A stretch of DNA of 6,688 nt from Bacteroidales bacterium (GCA_031272415.1 JAISTU010000224.1:1-6688), one strand, 5' to 3'. Positions 1 through 6,316 are shown, numbered from the stretch's first letter. Numbers and translations: made by a program. The notes: generated by a model from the letters alone, not told the origin.

Positions 1-1165
1 TTGAGTATCTGTTTGAGTGTTTTCTGCACTCACGTCTGTATATGCTTCAGGATGTTCTATTTTATCTATCCTATCTTCATAACTGTCATTTTGAGCAACA
101 ACGGTAAATATGGGGATAAAAACAGCATATTCATTCCCCATCTGAAGTTCAATAGTCGCCTCCATCCCATACGGTTTTAACAACTTGTCAATATCTGCTT
201 TTATTGCTTCTGCTGTCGCTTTGTCTACACGTGCTTCCTCATAATTCGCAAAACTCGCAACATTAGGTAATGAGGGTAAATTTGAAGCAAATGAAATCGG
301 AACCCTCCTGGTAACCCCATCGTATATTCTCCCTATTTTATATCCATGCTTTAATTGGGAGAGTTGGAATGCTAACCCGTCATAAGAAACACTTGCTGTT
401 TCATACAATTTAAATCCCTGCGGGAAAAACCGATTCATTGTTTGCATAATTTCTTTTACTTGTGCTCCCGAAACACCGTACAATCCCCCCATTGCCTCAT
501 AAATTCCGGGTTCTTTTTCTTTAAATGCTAAAAATGCTGGGTAATTCTTACCATTATACGTTTTGTATGTTATATTATCATTTGCTACAAAAAATCCTAA
601 TTTCCCATTCTCATCAACAAGAATGGCATAATCAAAACCATTTAGACTAAACGATTCTACAATTTTAGCATTTTCATAACCCTTAATATTGTTAAATGAT
701 TCTGCTGCTCCTAATGTTGTTGCATTTTGGTCGGCTATAGGAGTGGCACCCGCAGGGATAAGGCTCTTTATTATTTCTTGAAAGGTTAGTTCTGAGTAAT
801 GTCTTCCATAGGTCTTTGAGGATCTTTCGTTTCGTCCCACAGTCTCTTGTGAACTATGTTCGGAAAGTCCTTTAGTTGGTCTTCCCTCACTCGGTAACAA
901 CACCGAGGCATTTCCAATTGTATTTTGGGAGTGGGAGGAGGGGGAGGGGGAGTTACCCATATTATGTATGTTCGCATCTCCTTGTTTTCCTTCTTGTTTT
1001 CCTTCTTGTTTTCCTTCTTGTCCTTGTTCATTTTCTATATTGTTTTTATTATTATTAACGTTATTATTATTTGTTTTATTGTTTGTTTCAATATTTTTTG
1101 CTTTACCCTCTAATAATTGCTCTGGCGACTTTTTTGTCCGTTCATAATCTATTTCTCTTTTTCAT
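1..1165 (-). CDS. Unrecognised protein, C-terminus outside window, frame disrupted near the start
   Basis: One minus-strand frame stays open for 387 codons from 1161 down to base 1 without a stop, so the C-terminus is missing. I do not recognise the family. The first 70 residues are low complexity: a charged start (RTKKSPEQLLEGKAKN), an Asn-rich stretch, then three QEGK units. Residues of about 70-125 are Ser-rich and probably disordered. From about residue 126 the sequence looks folded (QEIIKSLIPAGATPI, then FDYAILVDENGKLGFFVAND, YGVSGAQVKEIM, LKPYGMEATIELQMGNEYAV). No signal peptide or membrane segment is seen, so it is probably cytoplasmic. The frame has no ATG, GTG or TTG before the ATG at 958-960. 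An ATG at 1163-1165 leads into this frame (MKREIDYERTKK) if one A is removed from the five-A run at 1158-1162. As written it gives only seven codons. Either there is a sequencing indel, the gene is broken, or translation starts at 960. A promoter lies at 1216-1237. Confidence 0.6.
927..950 (+). other. G-quadruplex-type motif
   Basis: The plus strand has four G runs (GGG, GGG, GGGGG, GGGGG) separated by 3, 4 and 1 bases, which fits the usual G3+ N1-7 quadruplex pattern. It stands out in an AT-rich window. The G-rich strand is the template strand of the gene at 1-1165, where the segment encodes the Ser/Pro stretch SPSPSSHSQ. Whether a quadruplex forms is inference. Confidence 0.55.
981..1016. 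repeat. 12-bp tandem repeat encoding QEGK
   Basis: Three perfect copies of CTTGTTTTCCTT run head to tail, followed by a partial copy. On the minus strand they encode QEGK three times inside the disordered N-terminal region of the gene at 1-1165. The unit length is a multiple of three, so copy number could change without shifting the frame. Confidence 0.9.
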
Positions 1166-1215
1166 TTATTAGAGTATCTATTATATTAACGTTTACTGTT
1201 TTTTTATCTATTTTA

Positions 1216-1237
1216 CAAAAATACACATTTTTTTCAA
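1216..1237 (-). promoter_or_regulatory. Bacteroidota-type promoter for the gene at 1-1165
   Basis: On the minus strand TTG (1237-1235) is followed by 11 bases and then TATTTTTG (1223-1216), a match to the TAnnTTTG -7 element. GTG precedes the TA, as in the other two minus-strand promoters here. The expected transcript start is a few bases downstream, near 1205-1210, about 40 bases before the ATG at 1165. The TTG shares bases with the TGA stop (1236-1234) of the upstream gene. Confidence 0.6.
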
Positions 1238-3438
1238 TTCACTAAAAACTTCTCTATCCAATTGCCAATTTTGATAAAATAGATTCCTTTTGCTAAATGT
1301 GAAACATCAATTATTATTTCGGATTGTTGATTGACGCTTGTTGATTGTTGAACACGCCCTAATATGTCTATAATTTCCACATTTTCAACATCTTTTAGTT
1401 GCACATTTTTAATTTTTAATTGCGAAGTTGCGGGATTAGGATAGAGTTGAATTTTATTTTGTTCTGTGTTTAGAATGTTGGATGGCTGTTGTGGCAATGT
1501 AAAAGTAAGTATTTTCCCATAAATTGTGTCATCTAATACATTGATTGCAAATGCTTTATATCTATATTTCATTCCTTCTTGCAAATTATTTAAGAGGAAA
1601 GAAAAATTGGTTGCAAGCGGAGCATTAACAAACGTATAATCGCTGTCTGACAAGGCTTTATATGCAAATCCGACCTCCGAGAGTGCATAATCTCCCGCAT
1701 CTACTTTGCCATTGAGCACCGCAGAGGTGTAGGAAATATTGTCCGCCGCCAAAGTAACAACTGAAACGGTCTTTGTCAAAGAATAAGTGGAATAATAATA
1801 AACCGTTGAATCAAACAAAGACCAATCCGACAATAAAGTATCTAATTGTAATTGATTGCTACTCAATGTTTTATAAAAATATTTATAGGTATTTGGGGTC
1901 AATATTTCATCTGCTAAATCATTGGTTTGGGTAGTGATTTTTTTCAACTTTTTCTCCCATTGAGTGCCGTTCCAAATGTAGGATTCATTTAAAATTTCTA
2001 TTAGATTGGGGTCATAATCGAAAATTGTGCTATCTTTGGGCTGCCATTGTTGGTTTATCCACTGATAATTTATCAACAAAATCGGTTTTTTATCTGCATT
2101 ATAGATGCGTGTGTATTTGGTAGAGCCGACCAATTGTCCCCCTGATGCGGTATATAACTCAAGGTATATCAAGTTGTTATTGCTGTCGTAATCTTCAATT
2201 CTTTTAGAAGTGATGAGCCATTGCGTGCCATCCCATTGATAATATTCGAGCGAAATTTGAACCCCATTAGAGTCATACTCCATCAACCTTTGAGTCGAAA
2301 ATACCCATTCGTCATTTTCCCAATGTTCAAATATCACCTTGATTTTCAATCCTTTATCATTATAATAATGATGACCTCTTTCCTCAGGGACAAGTCCGTC
2401 GCCATCATCTTCATAAACAATTGTTAGAGTGTCCAAGCCGTCCGCTGCGTGTTGCATAACAACTTTTTCAAGCGTATCCCATTGATTTTGAGTTGCATCT
2501 ATGGCTGCAAGTTCCAAATATTCAATCCAAAATGAATTTTCATCATATATTCGGCTCTCTTTGTAATTTATAACCCATTGATTATCAATCCAATATGACA
2601 ATATATAGTCGCGTGGTTCTTTCTTTGGAGTGAAGGTAAATTCTGTTTTATAATTTTTTTGCCAATCGGATCCGTTCCAATTAAAAAAAATGCAAGTGTA
2701 ACAAGAATCTATTGTCCCGTCTGCATAACCTGAGTACGAAGACTCGCGTTTGAGTACTCCTTGCCATGCATCACTTGTCCATTGGTATTGCTCATATAAC
2801 AACTCCTGTCCCCAAAAATCGTAAGCCATTGTAACTTTAACAGAAGCCTCCCATTGCATTCCGTTTGGAACATAATTGATAGATTCTGTGATATTTCCGT
2901 TAATGTCATACGAATATTCGGATTTTGCAGAAAAAGGTGTCCATTGATTGCTTTGCCAAAGGTATCTTTCTTCTGAAAGTTTATTACCGTCATTATCAAA
3001 CAAATACATAATTTTTATATACTCAACCCATTGAGAACCACTGCGTTGATAGGTCGTAATTTTGGTTTGGTAGCCGTTTTCGTCATATTCATATTCCGTT
3101 TTGGAACTGCCTTTCCATGTTCCTATCATATCTTTTTGGTAGGTTTCCGTACCCGCATGTTCGCCTTTATTGTTATACAAAAACACCTCTTTTGTCTCTG
3201 CCGTAACAATACTGTCCAAAGCCTGCAAAATAGATTTATGCTGCTTTACGGACTTGCATTTTTCACCCTTTGGAGGCGTCACAATAGAAATATTATCTTT
3301 CTTAATCTGCTCAAATACAGACTGTTTCGATTTCCATTGCATTGAAAATAAACTATCTGCAACATTTTGTGCATTTAAACTTACATTGAGGCAAATCATC
3401 ATCACCCCCATCGTGCATATAACTAACTTCTTGCTCAT
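1234..3438 (-). CDS. Secreted aromatic-repeat protein with Fn3-like and T9SS type A sorting domains
   Basis: This 734-residue protein is probably exported by Sec and then sent to the cell surface or outside by the type IX system. Residues 1-23 form a signal peptide (basic MSKK, hydrophobic core, cleavage after SLNA). About 14 repeats with a period close to 29 fill residues 108-522. They are anchored by a Trp (Leu in two units), a Tyr-Asp about 11 residues later and a late Tyr-x-Trp. Residues of about 556-648 resemble the Fn3-like domain of Bacteroidota surface proteins (ISYTSAVLNGKVDAG, SEVGFAYK, YRYKAFAIN). Residues 663-734 are a T9SS sorting domain with LYPNPATSQLKI, VEIIDILGRV and LAKGIYFIKI. 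No catalytic motif is visible, so the ligand is unknown; a binding or adhesive role is a guess. A TTG start at 3489 would add 17 residues but overlaps the promoter, so I chose the ATG at 3438. Confidence 0.9.
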   Translation of the reverse strand: MSKKLVICTMGVMMICLNVSLNAQNVADSLFSMQWKSKQSVFEQIKKDNISIVTPPKGEKCKSVKQHKSILQALDSIVTAETKEVFLYNNKGEHAGTETYQKDMIGTWKGSSKTEYEYDENGYQTKITTYQRSGSQWVEYIKIMYLFDNDGNKLSEERYLWQSNQWTPFSAKSEYSYDINGNITESINYVPNGMQWEASVKVTMAYDFWGQELLYEQYQWTSDAWQGVLKRESSYSGYADGTIDSCYTCIFFNWNGSDWQKNYKTEFTFTPKKEPRDYILSYWIDNQWVINYKESRIYDENSFWIEYLELAAIDATQNQWDTLEKVVMQHAADGLDTLTIVYEDDGDGLVPEERGHHYYNDKGLKIKVIFEHWENDEWVFSTQRLMEYDSNGVQISLEYYQWDGTQWLITSKRIEDYDSNNNLIYLELYTASGGQLVGSTKYTRIYNADKKPILLINYQWINQQWQPKDSTIFDYDPNLIEILNESYIWNGTQWEKKLKKITTQTNDLADEILTPNTYKYFYKTLSSNQLQLDTLLSDWSLFDSTVYYYSTYSLTKTVSVVTLAADNISYTSAVLNGKVDAGDYALSEVGFAYKALSDSDYTFVNAPLATNFSFLLNNLQEGMKYRYKAFAINVLDDTIYGKILTFTLPQQPSNILNTEQNKIQLYPNPATSQLKIKNVQLKDVENVEIIDILGRVQQSTSVNQQSEIIIDVSHLAKGIYFIKIGNWIEKFLVN
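1873..3117 (-). repeat. Protein-level repeat array, 14 units of about 29 residues
   Basis: Within the T9SS protein the anchor residues fall at 108, 137, 166, 196, 225, 259, 288, 320, 349, 378, 407, 436, 465 and 494. Most spacings are exactly 29. The anchor is Trp except for Leu at 349 and 436. The rough unit is W-x4-K-x4-Y-D-x-N-G-x7-Y-x-W-x3-Q. Units differ too much for an obvious DNA repeat, so the array is old or under diversifying change. It resembles YD-type and MORN-like aromatic repeats, but I do not assign it to either family. Confidence 0.85.
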
Positions 3439-3467
3439 AATCAAATAATTGAATGTTATTAAAAATA

Positions 3468-3489
3468 CAAAATTACACTTTTTTTTCAA
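3468..3489 (-). promoter_or_regulatory. Bacteroidota-type promoter for the T9SS repeat protein
   Basis: On the minus strand TTG (3489-3487), 11 bases and TAATTTTG (3475-3468) repeat the arrangement seen at 1216-1237 and 6266-6287, again with GTG before the TA. TTTTTAA heptads lie directly upstream (3490-3502). The start codon at 3438 is 29 bases past the element, leaving a 5' leader of roughly 20-25 bases. This supports the ATG at 3438 over the longer TTG-initiated frame. Confidence 0.7.
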
Positions 3490-3541
3490 TTAAAAATTAA
3501 AAGCCTCTTAAATCCTCATAAGTGGGACTTTTTGTCGGTTG

Positions 3542-3568
3542 TTGTAGGGAGTGAATGTGCCCGAAATT
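3542..3568. repeat. Possible interspersed repeat, copy A
   Basis: TTGTAG at the left end and CCCGAAATT at the right end are the same as those bounding the sequence at 6317-6348. The core here has only a weak GGG...CCC pairing across ten bases. Both copies lie in intergenic DNA next to promoters. With only two copies visible, a dispersed intergenic repeat family is a tentative reading. Confidence 0.35.
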
Positions 3569-3601
3569 CATATCAAAAAAAAATATTTACTATTTACACA
3601 A

Positions 3602-3609
3602 TAAATTTG
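3602..3609 (+). promoter_or_regulatory. Possible -7 element for the gene at 3662
   Basis: TAAATTTG matches TAnnTTTG and lies 52 bases before the ATG at 3662, implying a leader of about 45 bases. Unlike the three minus-strand promoters it lacks both the preceding GTG and the TTG 11 bases upstream, so it may be weaker or differently controlled. Such a match is expected fairly often in AT-rich DNA. Confidence 0.4.
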
Positions 3610-3661
3610 CCATAAAGCCGTTGTTTTATTTTAAACAAAATTTATAAAAATAGACAGAAAA

Positions 3662-4570
3662 ATGTTGAATTTAAGAAGAATATTGATAATAGCAGGCGTT
3701 TTTGTATGCCTTGCAGGTAGAAGTTATGGACAAGATACTGCGTTGCGGATTGCCTCGATAAGTTGGTATGAATACAAAGCCTCGCAAGACGAGGATGGTC
3801 AAATACAGAAAGGTGCTCAAACTCAACACATTGTAGTTCATTACAGTCCACAAGGAAAAATGACAGACTCTGCCGTTTTTAACGAAAGTGGTACAAAAAT
3901 TAAACAATTTACATTTGTGCATGACCCCGAAGGCAATTTGCTGGAAAAAACTTTTTACAATCAAAAAGCCGAAATTATCAACAGGGCTATCTATCATTAC
4001 AATCAGCAGATGCGTCCGCTGTCTTATCAAGTAGTGGGCGATTCGGGCAAAGTGCTTGAAAAACAAGTATATACGTACATGCCTGACAATAGTTATGAGG
4101 TGAGACGCTATTTAAAAGGAAATTTAGCAGATACTTATATATATGCTTGTGATTCAGACGATTATAAATATCCTCTCAAAGTGAGCAAAAAAACCGACAG
4201 CATAAGATTTGTGCAAAAAACATATCAATATGATGCAAAAAAAAGAATTACCACCGAAAAAGGTTTTTCTTCCGATGGTCAAATTGATTATTGGTATGAT
4301 TATCAATACAATGAAAATAACAAAATAGAAAATAAACTATCCTATAACCGCAGTGGCGAACTCTCCCGAAAATATACATTTGTTTATGATAATCAAGGAA
4401 ATATGACAGAAGAGTTTTGGTATGCAAAAGATGATTATCTGATTTACAAACAAAATTATTCCTACAAATATGACGAACACCAAAACTGGATGCTCAAATT
4501 GTATTACGAAGGAATAAAACCGGTTCTCAAACGCATGACCGAAAAAACAGTCAATTATTACGAGAATTAA
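3662..4570 (+). CDS. Exported protein with tandem YD-like repeats
   Basis: This 302-residue protein starts with a likely signal peptide (LRR, then hydrophobic ILIIAGVFVCLAG, cleavage near SYG at 23). The Cys at 16 does not sit in a convincing lipobox, so I do not call it a lipoprotein. Most of the rest is repeats with a period of 26. Tyr or His followed by Asp, Asn or Ser recurs at residues 61, 87, 113, 190, 216, 242 and 270, and a YM at 139 fits the same register. A typical unit reads Y-D-x2-G-x7-Y-x-x-x-G. The stretch 139-189 is about two degenerate units. There is no T9SS sorting domain, so it probably stays in the periplasm or on the outer membrane. It is far smaller than RHS/YD-repeat toxins and has no toxin domain. 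It is divergent from the T9SS repeat gene and convergent with the secG operon, ending 56 bases before a hairpin. Its function is unknown. Confidence 0.85.
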   Translation: MLNLRRILIIAGVFVCLAGRSYGQDTALRIASISWYEYKASQDEDGQIQKGAQTQHIVVHYSPQGKMTDSAVFNESGTKIKQFTFVHDPEGNLLEKTFYNQKAEIINRAIYHYNQQMRPLSYQVVGDSGKVLEKQVYTYMPDNSYEVRRYLKGNLADTYIYACDSDDYKYPLKVSKKTDSIRFVQKTYQYDAKKRITTEKGFSSDGQIDYWYDYQYNENNKIENKLSYNRSGELSRKYTFVYDNQGNMTEEFWYAKDDYLIYKQNYSYKYDEHQNWMLKLYYEGIKPVLKRMTEKTVNYYEN

Positions 4571-4625
4571 AACATCTGATAGTCAATAGTTTACGTCTTT
4601 TTACTTTCTCTGATTGGCAATATAA

Positions 4626-4668
4626 TTCCCCACAAATAAAAGACATATCACCTTTTATTTGCAGGGAA
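4626..4668. terminator. Two-way terminator hairpin between convergent genes
   Basis: A perfect 10-base inverted repeat (CAAATAAAAG at 4633-4642, CTTTTATTTG at 4652-4661) encloses a 9-base loop. Beyond a two-base mismatch the arms continue with five more pairs (TTCCC and GGGAA), giving arms of 17 bases. It sits between the ends of the plus-strand gene (4570) and the minus-strand gene (4700), so it could stop transcription from both sides. There is no long U tract after it on either strand. Confidence 0.7.
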
Positions 4669-4699
4669 AAATTAATAAAAATACCAATAAAAATTTCAA

Positions 4700-5113
4700 T
4701 CAGAAAGGTAAATTGTCATCGCTTTCTGCCAAAAATGGATTTTCAGGCGCATCAGTCGGCAATGGTGGCGACGAAGGTGGTGGTGCAATCGGAGGAGCAG
4801 ATGCAGTAGGCATTGTCCCGCCGGCACTCAAGCCTGCAAGAGTATCAATTTTCCATGCCCTTGCTGTGGTGTACCATTTCCCCATATATTCTCGCGATTC
4901 AAGTGCAAATGAGACATTTACAAGACTGCCTTCTCCGTACAATTTATCCAAACTATCTGCTTTTTCGCTCCAAACAGTAAAACAAACCTTTTTAGGATAC
5001 TGCTCTTCTACCGTTTCGATGACAAAATCGCGTTTAGACCAATTGCCATTAGCACTTGTGCCGGTCTGAAGTTCCAAAATTTTGACTATTTTTCCTTTAA
5101 TTTCCAAAGCCAT
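4700..5113 (-). CDS. DUF3127 domain protein with SSB-like acidic C-terminal tip
   Basis: This 137-residue protein matches my knowledge of the DUF3127 family of Bacteroidota. The conserved domain spans residues 1-90: ALEIKGKIVKIL, GTSANGNWSKRDFVIET, YPKKVCFTVW, then LESREYMGKWYTTARAWKI. The pattern suggests a small OB-like beta barrel. A Pro/Ser/Ala-rich linker (95-125) leads to the tip ESDDNLPF. This layout of OB-like domain, flexible linker and acidic tip ending in Pro-Phe is the same as in single-stranded DNA-binding protein SSB, whose DDDIPF-like tip recruits repair and replication proteins. A role at single-stranded nucleic acid is therefore a reasonable inference, not an established function. 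It is the last gene of the operon, 31 bases after secG, and ends before the hairpin at 4626-4668. The ATG at 5113 starts right at the conserved domain. Confidence 0.9.
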   Translation of the reverse strand: MALEIKGKIVKILELQTGTSANGNWSKRDFVIETVEEQYPKKVCFTVWSEKADSLDKLYGEGSLVNVSFALESREYMGKWYTTARAWKIDTLAGLSAGGTMPTASAPPIAPPPSSPPLPTDAPENPFLAESDDNLPF

Positions 5114-5144
5114 TTTGAACGCAATTCAAAAGTTACAAATTGTT

Positions 5145-5501
5145 TTACTGTACAGGTACTTGTTCAACAGGCACTTCTTCGGCAGGTAAATTCGTTGTTT
5201 GTTGCATAGGCATAGGATTATTAAGTACGCCTTTTGCTGCCTTACTGCCTTGTGTTTCAGTAGTCCCCGATGTTGGTGATTTCATTAAAAAACTGGAAAC
5301 AAAACACAAAACAACAATCGAAATTGCCAATCCCCACGTTGCTTTTTCCAAAAAATCTGCTGTCTTTCTAACGCCCATAATTTGGCTTGCACCTCCAAAT
5401 GTAGACGACAAACCGCCTCCTTTGGAATTTTGCATCAATACGGCTAATCCCATCAATATTGCCGCTATCACTATTATTACTAATAAAATCGAATATAACA
5501 T
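5145..5501 (-). CDS. secG: Preprotein translocase subunit SecG
   Basis: SecG is a small inner-membrane partner of SecYE that helps SecA-driven export of unfolded proteins. The 118-residue product has the family layout: a first membrane helix at about 2-23 (LYSILLVIIVIAAILMGLAV), the conserved loop QNSKGGGLSSTFGG at 24-37, and a second helix at about 55-73 (TWGLAISIVVLCFVSSFLM). A Pro/Gln/Val-rich hydrophilic tail follows (74-118) and ends in the near-repeat EEVPVEQVPVQ, with low-complexity composition. Length and loop agree with a complete gene. It begins only 10 bases after the upstream TPR-like gene and is followed 31 bases later by the DUF3127 gene, so all three are probably co-transcribed from the promoter at 6266-6287. 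The signal-peptide proteins encoded to its left would depend on the Sec pathway, as would most exported proteins. Confidence 0.96.
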   Translation of the reverse strand: MLYSILLVIIVIAAILMGLAVLMQNSKGGGLSSTFGGASQIMGVRKTADFLEKATWGLAISIVVLCFVSSFLMKSPTSGTTETQGSKAAKGVLNNPMPMQQTTNLPAEEVPVEQVPVQ

Positions 5502-5511
5502 ATATCTAAAC

Positions 5512-6240
5512 TTATTTATTTTTTTCTTTTAATTCTTTTAATTCATTGATAATGTTGGCAAATTTTGCACTCTTTTGAGGATATTTTGCCCCCAATGCTT
5601 GATAAATTTTTATGGCTTTATCATAATCTTTTTGAGAGACATAAATCTCTGCTAATGTTTCACTTACAACATTACTTTTTTGAGAGAGACTATTTTTTCG
5701 GATGTCAGAAGGGTTAATTTTGGGATATTCTGTATCCGAAATAGTTGAAATGGTAGGTGGATTTTTGGTAAATTTTTCCACTAAATCATCCAAAGTAACT
5801 GTTTGAGCATCTTTTTTTGTGATTTTTTTTGTGATTGGAGTTTTTTCTTTTTGAATTTCATTAAGTCGTTGCTGAACTATTGCCATTTTTGCGTCTGTTG
5901 TGTCGGCAGGAGTTATTTTTTCGACTGTTTTTTTCTCCTCAACAGTTACTGTTTGCGGTATATCTTTTTTCTCTTTTTTTTCTTTAACTGTTTGATTTTC
6001 AGAAACATACGCTTCTTTTGGAGCAGTTTCAAAAACACCATTAAGCAACATTTTTGCCAATAACTCCCTTTTGGGGTGCAAAATTGCTAAACGTGTGGGC
6101 AAAATTTCCTTATTTTGCAGCGAAAAAAACAAATGTCCGAGCATAAAGTAAGGATATTTTTCCCTCAAATCACCAAAATCTGCATTTTTATTTATTTTTG
6201 CAGGATTATTAAGATATTCCCTATATATTTCTGTATTCAT
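5512..6240 (-). CDS. TPR-like protein upstream of secG
   Basis: This 242-residue protein is probably cytoplasmic, with no signal peptide or membrane helix. Residues 1-70 form a predicted helical N-terminal domain (EIYREYLNNPAKIN, YPYFMLGHLFFSLQN, KRELLAKMLLNGVF). Residues 80-145 are a Lys/Thr/Glu-rich, likely disordered linker. Residues 191-224 look like one tetratricopeptide unit (ETLAEIYVSQKDYDKAIKIY, then ALGAKYP), followed by a charged helix to the end. TPR units mediate protein contacts, and the partner is unknown. From memory, a TPR-containing hypothetical protein often precedes secG in Bacteroidales genomes, which fits the 10-base gap here. The frame remains open upstream to a GTG at 6276, but that codon lies within the promoter. 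I therefore start at the ATG at 6240, about 26 bases after the -7 element. Confidence 0.85.
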   Translation of the reverse strand: MNTEIYREYLNNPAKINKNADFGDLREKYPYFMLGHLFFSLQNKEILPTRLAILHPKRELLAKMLLNGVFETAPKEAYVSENQTVKEKKEKKDIPQTVTVEEKKTVEKITPADTTDAKMAIVQQRLNEIQKEKTPITKKITKKDAQTVTLDDLVEKFTKNPPTISTISDTEYPKINPSDIRKNSLSQKSNVVSETLAEIYVSQKDYDKAIKIYQALGAKYPQKSAKFANIINELKELKEKNK

Positions 6241-6265
6241 TTCTACAATTTGATATACTGTTTTA

Positions 6266-6287
6266 CAAAGATACACTTTTTCGTCAA
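6266..6287 (-). promoter_or_regulatory. Bacteroidota-type promoter for the TPR-secG-DUF3127 operon
   Basis: On the minus strand TTG (6287-6285), 11 bases and TATCTTTG (6273-6266) form the clearest promoter in the window, with GTG before the TA. TTTTTAA heptads lie directly upstream. The predicted transcript start is around 6255-6260, about 20 bases before the ATG at 6240, so the leader is short. Confidence 0.75.
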
Positions 6288-6312
6288 TTAAAAATTAAAA
6301 ATTAAAAATTAA
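6288..6312. repeat. TTAAAAA heptad repeat upstream of the operon promoter
   Basis: Three perfect copies of TTAAAAA plus TTAA lie directly upstream of the promoter at 6266-6287. Nearly two copies occupy the same place next to the promoter at 3468-3489. A-tracts spaced by 7 bases could act as an UP-like or curved upstream element; that role is inference. Confidence 0.75.
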
Positions 6313-6316
6313 CCGA

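Larger units (their letters stand above)
3439..3661. other. Divergent intergenic region
   Basis: This 223-base gap separates two divergent genes for exported repeat proteins. It holds the minus-strand promoter (3468-3489), a possible plus-strand promoter (3602-3609) and, between them, a GC-richer stretch at 3542-3568 that shares its ends with a sequence at 6317-6348. I see no small gene, riboswitch or RNA gene in it. Confidence 0.7.

Noticed and set aside
981..1016. CRISPR-like short repeats
   Set aside because: The units are only 12 bases, directly adjacent with no spacers, and in frame with a coding sequence.
786..1031. 81-codon minus-strand frame rich in Lys, Glu, Asn and Pro
   Set aside because: It is another frame of the QEGK repeat and G-rich segment within the longer open frame, which continues on both sides.
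3439..3489. 17-residue N-terminal extension of the T9SS protein from a TTG start at 3489
   Set aside because: It would begin inside the promoter (TTG and TAATTTTG). The ATG at 3438 is followed directly by a good signal peptide.
3698..3712. Lipoprotein signal at Cys16 of the plus-strand gene
   Set aside because: The residues before the Cys (VFV) do not form a normal lipobox. A standard signal peptide cut near residue 23 fits better.
3662..4570. RHS/YD-repeat toxin
   Set aside because: It has only 302 residues, has no RHS core or C-terminal toxin domain, and no immunity gene is seen beside it.
4659..5532. Plus-strand open frames across the DUF3127 and secG genes
   Set aside because: They are antisense shadows of two clearly recognised minus-strand genes and have no recognisable protein features.
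6241..6276. 12-residue extension of the TPR-like protein from a GTG start at 6276
   Set aside because: The codons overlap the -7 element TATCTTTG, so they would not be in the transcript. The ATG at 6240 fits better.
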